Below, one piece after another: positions 42,088 through 51,551 of a DNA stretch of 64,000 bases. Every line of letters begins with the position of its first letter. The first letter of the stretch is position 1. The stretch covers positions 1,550,001 to 1,614,000 of the forward strand of contig NZ_CP195158.1 in assembly GCF_051200825.1 (NCBI RefSeq). The letters are read 5' to 3'. The notes under the pieces are model-generated. The model ran no database searches, was not told where the DNA came from, and worked only from the letters and a program-made list of their open reading frames with translations. The DNA comes from Formosa sp030427735. GTDB lineage: Bacteria > Bacteroidota > Bacteroidia > Flavobacteriales > Flavobacteriaceae. The position numbers and the translations under genes are program-made.

Positions 42088-43647
42088 TTAATCTTCGGTG
42101 TCGAAACTTGTATGCTGATAAGCGCCTAAATCTGGTGTTGTAGTACGATTTACCTGAAGAATATCTAAAGGAACTTGATTGGCAAATGTAGAATTACCTT
42201 GATCTATTGCAGCCGAATTTTCACCTGTTATCAATGCGTTTTGATCTGCATTTTTAAAGTCTGGAGTGTCGTTAAAAATCATGTTTTCATAATGTGTGGC
42301 ATCATCAAAATTGTAGTTTGGTCCATCAAATGTATTCGATGATGTTTTTTGAAAGCGGGCTAAACAATTCGTGAATTTAAAATTGAAGCTTACCGCTTCG
42401 TCTTCAATTTCATCTACAATAAATTCTGGGTTATCGTTGCCAAAAATGATACAGTTGTTAAAATTAGCTTCGACTAAGTCGGCTAAATAGGCTGTGTTTT
42501 CTTCATCTAACTCAAAATTATTAATGAGCAAGGCTGGGTATTGTCTAAAGCTTGTATTCCAATAGTTGGCAATCGTGCTGTGTGTAACGTTGTACTTGCC
42601 GCCCAATGTAGCCGCAAAAGAGGATTGTCCGCTATTGTTTATTACCATATTAGTAGCGGTTATAGACGTATTTCTTCCAAAAACGCCAAAGTTACTACTG
42701 TTATATATTTGTGTGTTGTTTAATTGAAGTTTGTTGTCGTTAGGGTTGCCTTCGCTTAAAATACCAATGGTAGCGTTTTTTATGGTTGTGTAATTAAATT
42801 GGTTGTTTTTACTGTCGTTAAATAACCAAATGGTGCCCCATTGCCCTGGAATATCCGAAAAATCGGGTTCTAAACGGTCGCCTTCAAAAATAACTTCGTT
42901 GTCTAAAGTTTCGCGGTTATTACTATAAGCGCCATTAACCTGTAAAGACGCACCCTCGCTGACAAATAAACCTGAATTCGCATGAAAATGTAAGCGTGCA
43001 CCTGCATTAATGGTTAAGGTTTGGTTATTGGGTACCGCTGCGTAGCCATAAATAACATAGGGTTTGTTGTTGGTAAAGGTTAATTCGTTTTCGGTTAAAT
43101 AGCGGCCTTGTATGTCGGTTTCTATCGTTTTGCCATTAACATTTATAGTTAAGGTTTCAATTAAACCATCGTCGCCTTTGCTTGGGTAAATGAATGTGGC
43201 ATCTTTAACCAGTGTTACCAATTCTATGGTTTGCTGGTTAGAGCCAGCATCAAATTCTATTTTATCGGTGTATAAATACGTGCCTTCAGGATTGGCAAAG
43301 TTGTTGTAATCTATGGTCGTTTCAATAAAAACATACATGCTGTCTTTGGCTAAAAGCTCGACATTTTGAAATGATTTTCCTGATAAACCATCAACATTTA
43401 AACGGTATCCAGAAGCTTCGCCACGCGCTAATTGTAAAGTAGGAATAACAATATCTTTATTGCTATTGTTGTATACTTTTAAATTATAGGTACTAGAACC
43501 AATATTGGTAAAAACGGTATCTAAATACACAGTGTCTTTGGAAAAAGTAAGCTGACCCGTACTTGGTGCGAAGTCGAAATCTTTACGGCACGAGCTCCAA
43601 AGCAATAAAAAAATTAAACAAGATGTAAAGTAGATGATGCGTTTCAT
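42088..43647 (-). CDS. Right-handed beta-helix lipoprotein
   Basis: 519 residues with a lipobox (LLLWSSC) followed by an Ig-like N-terminal region (LDTVFTNIGSSTYNLKVYNNS) and a right-handed parallel beta-helix of irregular repeats from about 180 (LTINAGARLHF, FNYTTIKNATIG, ATNMVINNS). These are usually surface or periplasmic proteins acting on or binding polysaccharides. No catalytic residues can be picked out. The function is unknown. Confidence 0.75.
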   Translation of the reverse strand: MKRIIYFTSCLIFLLLWSSCRKDFDFAPSTGQLTFSKDTVYLDTVFTNIGSSTYNLKVYNNSNKDIVIPTLQLARGEASGYRLNVDGLSGKSFQNVELLAKDSMYVFIETTIDYNNFANPEGTYLYTDKIEFDAGSNQQTIELVTLVKDATFIYPSKGDDGLIETLTINVNGKTIETDIQGRYLTENELTFTNNKPYVIYGYAAVPNNQTLTINAGARLHFHANSGLFVSEGASLQVNGAYSNNRETLDNEVIFEGDRLEPDFSDIPGQWGTIWLFNDSKNNQFNYTTIKNATIGILSEGNPNDNKLQLNNTQIYNSSNFGVFGRNTSITATNMVINNSGQSSFAATLGGKYNVTHSTIANYWNTSFRQYPALLINNFELDEENTAYLADLVEANFNNCIIFGNDNPEFIVDEIEDEAVSFNFKFTNCLARFQKTSSNTFDGPNYNFDDATHYENMIFNDTPDFKNADQNALITGENSAAIDQGNSTFANQVPLDILQVNRTTTPDLGAYQHTSFDTED

Positions 43648-43731
43648 AAAAAGAAAAGTGCCTAGTTTAGGTTTAGTGGTAAAAATATAATTTTTGTACG
43701 ATACAGACCGATTAAATGTTTAAAGTTATGG

Positions 43732-44127
43732 CTATTTGTTTTGAAAAATGGCTTTTACGTCTTCTGGTATTCTTGTTGGGCGTTTGGTTTGCGTATGTAT
43801 AAGGCACCAATGGGTTTCGGCAGTGAGTAAAAGTTTGTTAGTGTTTGTATTATAAATATCTACAACACGAATAGATTTTACGCCAACTGCTTTTTTTATA
43901 TAGGTTTTTAATAGGAGCTCGTCGCCTAAAAGCGCTTCAGCTTTATAAAAAATATGATGCTCTATAACCACCCAAATGTACAATTCCTGCATAGTTGCAG
44001 TAGCCGCATTTTGCCAATGCGCCTTAGCGACATCCTGAATCCATTGTACATAACGCACATTGTTTACATGGTTAAGATCGTCTAAGTCTTCTGGTGTTAC
44101 GGTAACTTTTAGCTGATGTGATGTCAT
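43732..44127 (-). CDS. Acyl-CoA thioesterase (4HBT hotdog fold)
   Basis: A 131-residue single-hotdog protein with the 4HBT signature DDLNHVNNVRYVQWIQDVA, which holds the catalytic Asp/His region. It hydrolyses acyl-CoA thioesters; chain-length preference is not visible. The stop lies 4 bp from the convergent neighbour and its start is 3 bp after the cyclase gene on the same strand, so the two are co-transcribed. Confidence 0.88.
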   Translation of the reverse strand: MTSHQLKVTVTPEDLDDLNHVNNVRYVQWIQDVAKAHWQNAATATMQELYIWVVIEHHIFYKAEALLGDELLLKTYIKKAVGVKSIRVVDIYNTNTNKLLLTAETHWCLIHTQTKRPTRIPEDVKAIFQNK

Positions 44128-44130
44128 AGA

Positions 44131-45168
44131 TTATTGTTTCGGCTTAACTGTTACCTCAAACAATTTATCCCAACGTTTTCCTGTTACAAAAAGCGTGTTG
44201 GTTTTAGGGTTAAAGGCCATACCATTAAGTACATCTAAACCTTGGTGCTGGGTTACTTTCTTTTTTAGTGGCGTAAAATCTATTACACCTTCTACAGCAC
44301 CATTTTTAGGGTTAATAATAGCAACACCGTCTTTTTGATAAATGTTGGCATATATTTTTCCGTTAATCCATTCCAGTTCGTTTACACGCCCAATCTTACC
44401 TTTGTTGGTGTATACTTGTATGTATTCTTTTTCTTCAAGTGTATTGGGGTCTAAAATCCAGATTTTTTCGGTTCCATCACTTTTGTAAATCACGTTGCCG
44501 TCGTTACAAAGTCCCCAACCTTCTTTACTGTTATTGTACTTAAAGCTCGATGTTTTTTCGAGAGTGTTTATGTTATATACAAAACCGGTTCCTTTTTGCC
44601 ATGTTAATTGATATAAGTTCTCATTTAAAATGGTTAATCCTTCTCCAAAATATTCGTTGGCCAGATTAATGTTTTTTAAGACTTCGCCAGTTTCGTAATC
44701 TACTTTTCTCAGTTTAGATTCTTTGTATTGGCCGGTGCTTTCGTATAAAGTATCGTTGTAAAATTCGAGTCCTTGTGTGTACGATGTAATATCGTGGGGA
44801 TATTCGTTAAGCAAATCGAAACTATATACCGTAGGGTGCTGGTCGTTTAAAATGAGCAAGGGTTGGGTTACCGATTGGGTTTCGCCATTGGTGTGTACTT
44901 TGGCTTTTAGGGTGTGTTTTCCTAATTTATGCTGATTCAAATTTGTGGTTTCGGTAATTCTTTGATCGTTTAAATAATACGATACAGAATCTATTGGAAG
45001 GTTTTTCGGATTTTTTATCGTCAGATTTAGGGTCTCATGAAGCGAAATTCCGTTACCAGGGGCATTGGTTTTTAATAAAAAATCACTTTTTTTTTCGCCA
45101 GTGCTACTTCCGCAAGACCATAGCATCAAGCTTAATAATATGATAGTGAGTGTGTTGTTTGTTTTCAT
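44131..45168 (-). CDS. Glutaminyl-peptide cyclotransferase, lipoprotein
   Basis: 345 residues with a lipobox (LSLMLWSC). After an Ig-like piece (~40-110) comes a five-bladed propeller of the plant/bacterial glutamine cyclotransferase family: YTQGLEFYNDTLYESTGQYKESKLRKVD, YFGEGLTILNENLYQLTW, VNELEWINGKIYANIYQKD, GLDVLNGMAFNPKTNTLFVTGKRWDKLFEV. It turns N-terminal Gln into pyroglutamate on exported proteins. Many Flavobacteriia type IX-secreted proteins start with pyroglutamate. Confidence 0.9.
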   Translation of the reverse strand: MKTNNTLTIILLSLMLWSCGSSTGEKKSDFLLKTNAPGNGISLHETLNLTIKNPKNLPIDSVSYYLNDQRITETTNLNQHKLGKHTLKAKVHTNGETQSVTQPLLILNDQHPTVYSFDLLNEYPHDITSYTQGLEFYNDTLYESTGQYKESKLRKVDYETGEVLKNINLANEYFGEGLTILNENLYQLTWQKGTGFVYNINTLEKTSSFKYNNSKEGWGLCNDGNVIYKSDGTEKIWILDPNTLEEKEYIQVYTNKGKIGRVNELEWINGKIYANIYQKDGVAIINPKNGAVEGVIDFTPLKKKVTQHQGLDVLNGMAFNPKTNTLFVTGKRWDKLFEVTVKPKQ

Positions 45169-45244
45169 TCTGAAATTAAAATTTTAAGCAAGTTATTTAT
45201 TTAAAATCAGTTTAAAAAATCATTGCGAAAAAATAAAAAGGGTG

Positions 45245-45252
45245 TATCTTTG
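45245..45252 (+). promoter_or_regulatory. -7 element TATCTTTG of the SRP RNA gene
   Basis: An exact TAnnTTTG match ending about five bases before the RNA. Confidence 0.7.
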
Positions 45253-45256
45253 CAGC

Positions 45257-45357
45257 GGCAAGTCCTACACAACCAGCTCCTGTTGAATCCTCCAGGGCGG
45301 GAACGCAGCAAAGGTAAATGGTCGTAGCGGTGTGATGTAGGTAGCTTGCCTTTTTTT
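45257..45357 (+). ncRNA. ffs: Signal recognition particle RNA (4.5S, small type)
   Basis: The SRP domain IV core is plain: CCAGGGCGGGAACGCAGC with the GGAA tetraloop and the asymmetric loop. The ends pair: GGCAAG...CTACAC near 45257 with GTGATGTAG...CTTGCC ending at 45350. A T-run (45351-45357) completes an intrinsic terminator. It pairs with Ffh (not in window) to target membrane proteins. Confidence 0.92.
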
Positions 45358-45432
45358 ATGCCTTAAAGTTTCACGAAAATTCTTTTTCATTTAAGGTGTT
45401 TGGCTTCTCTCTTACACAGTTTAAAATACATT

Positions 45433-45573
45433 TCATTGGTCTTAGTCGTTAGTTAAAACTATGCACTTTTAGTGTAAGACTTTCAGTTTCTATAAATGTT
45501 CTTGCGCTACGAATGCACGAATATTTAACATGGTTTTTATAAAGAATATTCGTGTATTTGTGACTAAAATGGA
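45433..45573. repeat. Dispersed repeat, copy 2 (partner at 13221-13357)
   Basis: Similar over its full length to 13221-13357, with scattered substitutions and small indels. Not coding in either copy. It sits between the SRP RNA and an acyltransferase gene. Confidence 0.75.
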
Positions 45574-45673
45574 AATATAAAATCATAAAACGCAAAAATA
45601 TATTTATAAAAATTGTTTAAATGCGATTAATTTTGTTCAGAAAGTAATTAGTTAGTTTACTATAGTAAAGGTT

Positions 45674-46810
45674 ATGACAAATAGAAGTATTGAATTAAAA
45701 ACAAAGCCACATTATAAAATTTTGGATGGTTTGCGAGGTATAGCCGCAATTATTGTTGTCCTTTTTCATGTATTAGAAATTCACTCAGGAGGAGACCATA
45801 CAAAACAGTTAATTAATCATGGTTATTTGGCTGTAGATTTTTTCTTTATTCTTTCAGGTTATGTAATAAGTTATGCTTACGATGATAGGTGGGATATAAT
45901 GTCTCTTGGGCATTTTTTTAAACGTAGAATTATCCGCTTACAGCCCATGTTGATTTTTGGATCTATTTTAGGAGCATTGTTGTTTTATTTCCAGGATTCT
46001 GAAATTTTGGGATGGGGTAGAATTTCGGATATTCCTTCTTGGAAAGTGTTGTTAGTTACACTTCTTGGTTGTTTTCTTATACCTGTGGGAAAAGGTCTTG
46101 ATGTAAGGGGATGGAATGAAATGTTTCCATTAAATGGACCAGCATGGACGCTTTTTTTTGAAGAAATTGCCAATATTTCTTATGCATTTATTTTACGGAA
46201 GCTTTCTAATAAAATTATGCTAGTGTTAGTATTGGTGGCAGCCGGATTTACTTTACATTACGCTTTAACCAATATTCATGGAGATATAATTGGAGGCTGG
46301 GCAATTGATGATCCGGTTCAGTTAAAAATTGGGTTTATTCGTTTGTCATTTCCTTTTTTAGCAGGAATTCTGCTAGCGAGAACAGTAAAATTGAAACAAA
46401 TAAAAAATTCTTTTTTATATACGTCCTTTCTTTTAATTTTTTTCTTGTCTATCCCTAGGTTGGGTGGTTACGAGAACTATTGGATAAATGGGTTATATGA
46501 ATGTTTTTGTTTAATGATAGTTTTTCCTTCTATTGTTTTGTTGGGAGCTAGCGGGCAAGTTAAAGGTAAAGTGGCGCAAATTTGTAAGTTTTTAGGCGAT
46601 ATTTCTTATCCTATTTATATTACCCATTTTCCTGTGGTTTACATTTATATGGCCTGGGTTTCAAATAATAATTACACTTTAAAAGATAGTTGGCCATTCG
46701 CTGTATTAACTTTCGTTATCTCTGTTTTATTGGCAGTTTTTGTTATGAAACTGTACGACATTCCAATTAGGACATGGTTGAAAAACAAATATTTATTAAA
46801 TAAAAAGTAA
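45674..46810 (+). CDS. Acyltransferase-3 (OafA/YrhL type) membrane protein
   Basis: A 378-residue protein with about ten TM segments and the N-terminal family motif LDGLRGIAAIIVVLFHVLE, which includes the conserved catalytic-type His. The FFILSGYVISYAY and GDISYPIYITHFPVVY blocks fit acyltransferase_3. It O-acylates surface or extracellular carbohydrates at the inner membrane. It is monocistronic, next to polysaccharide-degrading genes, but on the opposite strand. Confidence 0.9.
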   Translation: MTNRSIELKTKPHYKILDGLRGIAAIIVVLFHVLEIHSGGDHTKQLINHGYLAVDFFFILSGYVISYAYDDRWDIMSLGHFFKRRIIRLQPMLIFGSILGALLFYFQDSEILGWGRISDIPSWKVLLVTLLGCFLIPVGKGLDVRGWNEMFPLNGPAWTLFFEEIANISYAFILRKLSNKIMLVLVLVAAGFTLHYALTNIHGDIIGGWAIDDPVQLKIGFIRLSFPFLAGILLARTVKLKQIKNSFLYTSFLLIFFLSIPRLGGYENYWINGLYECFCLMIVFPSIVLLGASGQVKGKVAQICKFLGDISYPIYITHFPVVYIYMAWVSNNNYTLKDSWPFAVLTFVISVLLAVFVMKLYDIPIRTWLKNKYLLNKK

Positions 46811-46864
46811 CACGAAATAGTTCTAAATTTAGTTTATGAAGAATTTTTTCGTTTAATCTTTAAG

Positions 46865-48871
46865 TTAAAAAGATATTGTTTTAATATCTCCGTTTTTCAT
46901 TATTACTGTTATTTCATCTTTGTTTTCAACCCATTGTTTAATAGGCATTAATTCTTCGTTACTCCAAGTTTCGCCTGAGGCTTTCCAGAGTAACAATGTA
47001 GAAAATACGGTGTTGCGTTCGGGCAGATAATTTGCGCTAACATTTAAAAGACCACTTGTATTTGCTGTAGGGTGTAATCCTTCGGTTTCAATATATTCAA
47101 TATCTTCCCAGCCTTTTAAGTTTACCATAGCGAGTTGGTAAACACCGTTATCTATAATGGCAATATCGTGTCCATCTATTCGTTTTAGCGTATAAACAAT
47201 GTCTTGGTTTAAACGTGGTAAGGCATAGTGGCCTAACCGCATTGGTATTGGAGTTTTACTGTTATTAATATCTATTCGTAAAATACCGTTTGCCAAAGGA
47301 ATGTCTGCTAATTGCATTTTTACGTTTTCATCGGTCTCTAGTACGGCATTTCTGTAGTAGATACCGTTTTTAAACGCTTTAAAGTCGTATAACCTAAAAA
47401 CTTCCCAGGTGTTGTTTTGGTTTTTGAAAGCGTAATTCATAGAGACCTCTCCAGAATTGCCATCGGCTTGCCAAGGAAAAGCACTGTTGTAAGCTAGTTT
47501 ATTATAGTTTTCAGACGAACGGAATTTCTGCCAATCGTCGGCTACTTTTTCGTGGCACCAAGCACGTAGTTCTGATGCTCCGCTATTGGGGTAATCTGTA
47601 ATTAGCAGATTTGATTGTTCTTGAAATGTGTTGTAAACGCGATTTTTTTCGAATTGATGCTCCCAAGGGCCATTGTTTTCTGTCGCATTCCAAAACGGAT
47701 TATCGTCGGGAATTAAGAGGCCTAAAAATGCTTTTCCCATCCAATATACACTACCGCGACAACTATAATTTTGAACAGCGGGTTCAAAATGGCCATAAAA
47801 GCCTAAGGTTGGTACGCCATCTTCCAAAAAATCGGGCTGAGATAAAAATTGAAGCAATACTCCCGATGCTATTCTGCGCATCCATCCATAATTAATATCT
47901 TTATGTTTTAAGGTTCCCAAAAAGGGCAGTGGACTTATAGAGGCAAAGCGGTAGCTTATGCTGCGCCCGTACATGATCATTTCACCATTTTCAGAAAATA
48001 AATAGGGGTAATTATCGGCCATATCGGCAAAATTGTTCGTAAAGGCTTTGGCGGTTTCTGGCAAATATTTGTTGCCATAAAACTCGGACCATAATATGCC
48101 GTATAGTTGAAAAGCCCACATGCTGTAGTAATCGTAGGCCGGTGCATCGTTATACCAACCATCGGCACGATATTGTTTTAACGATAAGTCTAAATACGAT
48201 TGTAACAGATTGTCGTTTATAGCGAATCCTTGATCTTTAAAGAAACTTAAAATAAAAATGTTAAAAAAGCGCCAGTTAGAAGGCACGGTTGGCCCATTAC
48301 CATAACTGAGCATGGTGCGAGCTATGTTGTCTTTTTCTTGTTGAGAGAGCGGTTCCCAAATGGCTTCGGGTGCTATAAATAACGAAATAGCCAAAGCGCC
48401 AAACTCCACCAAAATTTGAGTAGGCCCTTGGTCTGGAGTGCGCGGTGGAATATAAGCATCACTATCTGGGTTTAGTAAATTTAAAATTTGATGTCTGTAA
48501 TATCGGGCAACTTCAATATTGTTAATTATTAAATCGGGTTCGTCTTTTAATAGTGGTGCCGCCACAAATAAGGTTCTACATAAACCTTCTAATTTTTCGG
48601 TAGGGATTTGGTCTTGGTTTTGCGGATAACTTTTGCCAGGAAGTTTAGGGAATTTCATGGCATCGGTATAAGTATCTATATAAGTAAAAGCACCTTCTAA
48701 TAGGTATAAGGCAGCAGCTTTCCAATGTGTTTTTGTCATTCCCGTATAAGGACTTTTTACCAAATCGGGCTGTTCTACATGAAAAACAGAATCTTTGTCA
48801 GATTGTGTTTGAGCAGTTAAACACAGACAGGCAAACAGAATTAAGATGAACGTTATACTTAGGTTTTTCAT
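46865..48871 (-). CDS. DUF2264 secreted protein (GH154-like)
   Basis: 668 residues with a signal peptide (FILILFACLCLTAQ). The first ~400 residues form an alpha/alpha-barrel DUF2264 domain (WRFFNIFILSFFKDQG, DGWYNDAPAYDYYSMWAFQLYG, GEMIMYGRSISYRFA), and the C-terminal third is beta-sandwich. DUF2264 proteins act on uronic-acid-containing glycans; I recall the family being placed in GH154 with glucuronidase activity, but that is from memory. It is last in a minus-strand trio with a BNR_4 protein and a GH88 enzyme. Confidence 0.8.
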   Translation of the reverse strand: MKNLSITFILILFACLCLTAQTQSDKDSVFHVEQPDLVKSPYTGMTKTHWKAAALYLLEGAFTYIDTYTDAMKFPKLPGKSYPQNQDQIPTEKLEGLCRTLFVAAPLLKDEPDLIINNIEVARYYRHQILNLLNPDSDAYIPPRTPDQGPTQILVEFGALAISLFIAPEAIWEPLSQQEKDNIARTMLSYGNGPTVPSNWRFFNIFILSFFKDQGFAINDNLLQSYLDLSLKQYRADGWYNDAPAYDYYSMWAFQLYGILWSEFYGNKYLPETAKAFTNNFADMADNYPYLFSENGEMIMYGRSISYRFASISPLPFLGTLKHKDINYGWMRRIASGVLLQFLSQPDFLEDGVPTLGFYGHFEPAVQNYSCRGSVYWMGKAFLGLLIPDDNPFWNATENNGPWEHQFEKNRVYNTFQEQSNLLITDYPNSGASELRAWCHEKVADDWQKFRSSENYNKLAYNSAFPWQADGNSGEVSMNYAFKNQNNTWEVFRLYDFKAFKNGIYYRNAVLETDENVKMQLADIPLANGILRIDINNSKTPIPMRLGHYALPRLNQDIVYTLKRIDGHDIAIIDNGVYQLAMVNLKGWEDIEYIETEGLHPTANTSGLLNVSANYLPERNTVFSTLLLWKASGETWSNEELMPIKQWVENKDEITVIMKNGDIKTISF

Positions 48872-48883
48872 TGTGTTTTGCTT

Positions 48884-50191
48884 TTATAATTTCCAATCTA
48901 AAACGTGCACCATACTACTATCTATTTCAGAAAGCCCTTCACTATCAATTTGATATGTTTTTTGAAGAAAGAGACTTAGTATGTTTTGTGTTTTCCATAG
49001 TTCTGAATCTAAGGTAGGTTCCCAAGCCCCATAGTCGTCGTGAGTAAGATCTGTAATTTGCCAAGGGCTTTTTATAGGAATAGTATTATAAGCTACCGAA
49101 ACTTTATTTGCACGTTCTTCATCTCTAAAAATTACAAATACCTGATTGGTTTTGTTCACCACAATTTGTGGTCTGGAAATAGGAATGGCTTTGGTACCTA
49201 AACCACTAAGACTAAAAGAGGTTTTTCTAAACTTAAGGTTTGTAGTTGTCCAATTGTTCTGCTTGTAAACCACACGAAATTGTGGCACCTTACTTACGGT
49301 ATCTCTCCAATAACTTACAATATAAGGGTTGCCATTTTGGTCGGTTGTCATAGAAGTTTGATTAATAAGTTCGCTATGTTGCGGAATGTGCTGAATGATT
49401 TCAGCACTACTTTCTGTAATAGGAAGTTGATAGGTTTTGCCAGTCGATTTCTGCCAAGTTTTGCCACCATCCTTAGAGCAGGCATAAGCCAAATCGTGAT
49501 TGCTAGCAACGTCGGGAGTTTCACGCCAAACCCAAGAAACATGTATTTGGTCTTGAGGGTCTACATACGCTTGCCAGTATGCATTCCGAAGGCTCTCCCC
49601 ATCAATTAAATTATCTTGAACACGTTGCCAAGTCTGCGTTTGTGTGTTGTAGCGATTTATAACCAAATTACCATTGCCAGAGCCACCATCTCTGTAAAAA
49701 AATAAAAGATTGCCATCTTGTAAGGCATAAAATTCGGGGTAACTAACGTGCTGCTCGTTACGGCCTATCATAGCCATAGCATCGTCCATTTGTAAGGAGA
49801 AAGGTGCTATACTTTTGGTGTAATTAAGCGGTGTATTGTGGTTTCCCCATGCAAGGTGTAAAAACCCATCACCATCTACCATAATACTAATGGAATTGTG
49901 AGCATCTTTAGTGTTGGCGGTGTATGGTGTGGTATGGGTTTCCCAATTGGTACTATGCAAGAGGCGTTTGCCCAACACGACTTGTCCTGTTTTATTGTAA
50001 TAAGCAGTGTATTGATAGTTACCGTGAGTAACTAAAGCATTTTTTCTGAAAATAACGGTATTTATTGAATTTTTAGCCCAGCCATGACCAACTTGAGAAA
50101 TGGTGGTTTTAGGTGGATTTTGAAATGAGGTTCTGTGGCAGGAAGTTGCTAATACAGCAATAAATATATAAGTGAGGTACGATTTTAACAT
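48884..50191 (-). CDS. BNR_4 beta-propeller lipoprotein, probable polysaccharide lyase
   Basis: 435 residues with a lipobox (FIAVLATSC). The rest is a seven-bladed propeller of the BNR_4 type: AHNSISIMVDGDGFLHLAWGNHN (the family's most conserved block, with candidate catalytic His), VSYPEFYALQDGNLLFFYRDGGSGNGNLVINRY, NAYWQAYVDPQDQIHVSW. BNR_4 includes ulvan lyases of PL24/PL25, so a lyase acting on uronate linkages is likely. Not a sialidase: no Asp-box series. It sits 12 bp from the DUF2264 gene and 17 bp from GH88. Confidence 0.75.
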   Translation of the reverse strand: MLKSYLTYIFIAVLATSCHRTSFQNPPKTTISQVGHGWAKNSINTVIFRKNALVTHGNYQYTAYYNKTGQVVLGKRLLHSTNWETHTTPYTANTKDAHNSISIMVDGDGFLHLAWGNHNTPLNYTKSIAPFSLQMDDAMAMIGRNEQHVSYPEFYALQDGNLLFFYRDGGSGNGNLVINRYNTQTQTWQRVQDNLIDGESLRNAYWQAYVDPQDQIHVSWVWRETPDVASNHDLAYACSKDGGKTWQKSTGKTYQLPITESSAEIIQHIPQHSELINQTSMTTDQNGNPYIVSYWRDTVSKVPQFRVVYKQNNWTTTNLKFRKTSFSLSGLGTKAIPISRPQIVVNKTNQVFVIFRDEERANKVSVAYNTIPIKSPWQITDLTHDDYGAWEPTLDSELWKTQNILSLFLQKTYQIDSEGLSEIDSSMVHVLDWKL

Positions 50192-50208
50192 GGTGGAATA
50201 TTCAGATA

Positions 50209-51465
50209 TTATTGAAGCGGTTTTACTTTATTTAAATACCTTAATAAGGCTTCAACATAATAATAATCGGCATACGATAGCGGCACATCTACTTCGGTAT
50301 TATCGGGCATATTGCCAACACAATGTTTTATAATAAATCCGCCTAGTTCTCCTTGATTGGCAAAATATTTGGGAGATGAAAGACTTTTTAGCATTTGTTC
50401 TGCCGTGCTAAAATAGATGTCTGCTTCATTTTTTGGAGCGTATTGTTGGAGTTCTAAAAGGGCAGAAGCTATAATGGCCGCAGCCGAAGCGTCTCTCTTG
50501 GCCGAAGGAATATCGGGAGCATCAAAATCCCAATACGGAATTTTATCTTCAGGAAGATTGGGGTGATTCACAATAAAATCGGCTATGCCCAAAGCATGTT
50601 TTAAGTATTCGGTGTTTTTGGTATAGCGATACATGGTCGTGTAACCGTAAAGTCCCCAAGCTTGCCCACGTGCCCAAGCAGAAGTGTCGGCAAACCCTTG
50701 ATCGGTATTTTTCATTTCTACTTTTCCACTGATAGTATCATATGATACTACATGATAGCTGCTGTAATCTGGTCTAAAATGTTGTTTTAATGTGGTATTG
50801 GCATGGCTTAAAGCTATTTGTGTGAATTCGGGGTTGTTAAAATGCTTGCCAGCCCAAAGCAGCATTTCTAAATTCATCATGTTGTCTATAATTACAGGAT
50901 ATTGCCACTTATCGTTCCATGGCGCAGGATCCCAAGATCGGATGGTTTGTGTTGTAGGATGATATCGGGAACTTATAGATTGCGAGGCTTGGTTTATTAC
51001 TTGAGCATAAGTAGAATTTTTGGTAAGCTGATAGGCATTGCCAAAACTACAAAACATCATGAAACCTAAATCGTGTGTCGTGGTATTGTATTGTTCCTTT
51101 TCGAGTTCTGTTAATTTTTTTTCAGCTGTTTTTAGAAATAAGGAGTCCGATGTGCCTTCAAATAAATAGATCAAGGTGCCTGGATAAAACCCGCTGCACC
51201 ACCAACCCGAATCGCTTGTTCTTAAGGTATCGTGGCTAAAGGTAGTTGGAAATTCATTTTCAGGAACTGATTCAGATAACAAGCGATAGTGATCGGCTGC
51301 GTTTTGTAAACTTCTGTCAGCCCAAGTCGGTGCCTCCTTTTTAGTGTTCGATTTATGGTCTGTTTTACAGCTTGTAAATTGAAAGGTGATACTAACGCAG
51401 AGTATTAAAAGAGTTGTTTTGTACATATAGCTTATTATTGTTTTTTCAGTTTGCTTTCTACACAA
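50209..51465 (-). CDS. Glycoside hydrolase family 88 unsaturated glucuronyl hydrolase
   Basis: 418 residues. A signal/lipoprotein segment (TLLILCVSITFQFTSC) follows an N-terminal extension, so the real start may be the ATG at 51426 (MYKTTLL). The alpha/alpha-barrel has GH88 hallmarks: GWWCSGFYPGTLIYLFE, THDLGFMMFCSFG (one catalytic Asp), IDNMMNLEMLLWAG (the second Asp) and ARGQAWGLYGYTTMYRYT. It hydrates the 4,5-unsaturated uronic acid left by a lyase, which fits the BNR_4 lyase next to it. First gene of the trio. Confidence 0.9.
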   Translation of the reverse strand: MCRKQTEKTIISYMYKTTLLILCVSITFQFTSCKTDHKSNTKKEAPTWADRSLQNAADHYRLLSESVPENEFPTTFSHDTLRTSDSGWWCSGFYPGTLIYLFEGTSDSLFLKTAEKKLTELEKEQYNTTTHDLGFMMFCSFGNAYQLTKNSTYAQVINQASQSISSRYHPTTQTIRSWDPAPWNDKWQYPVIIDNMMNLEMLLWAGKHFNNPEFTQIALSHANTTLKQHFRPDYSSYHVVSYDTISGKVEMKNTDQGFADTSAWARGQAWGLYGYTTMYRYTKNTEYLKHALGIADFIVNHPNLPEDKIPYWDFDAPDIPSAKRDASAAAIIASALLELQQYAPKNEADIYFSTAEQMLKSLSSPKYFANQGELGGFIIKHCVGNMPDNTEVDVPLSYADYYYVEALLRYLNKVKPLQ

Positions 51466-51551
51466 AAATAGATGATTTTTACGGGTTACTAAAACAATAC
51501 AATCGAGATGCTTGAGTTTAGGGCGATTACCCTTATTACATCATTTATCCC

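Larger units (their letters stand above)
45169..45673. other. 505-bp intergenic region with SRP RNA and a dispersed repeat
   Basis: Holds the promoter, SRP RNA and terminator (45245-45357), then repeat copy 2 (45433-45573). The rest is AT-rich with no gene seen. Confidence 0.8.

Noticed and set aside
48884..50191. Sialidase for the BNR propeller protein
   Set aside because: There are no repeated Asp-box (SxDxGxTW) motifs beyond one weak match and no arginine triad. The conserved block fits BNR_4 lyase-type proteins instead.
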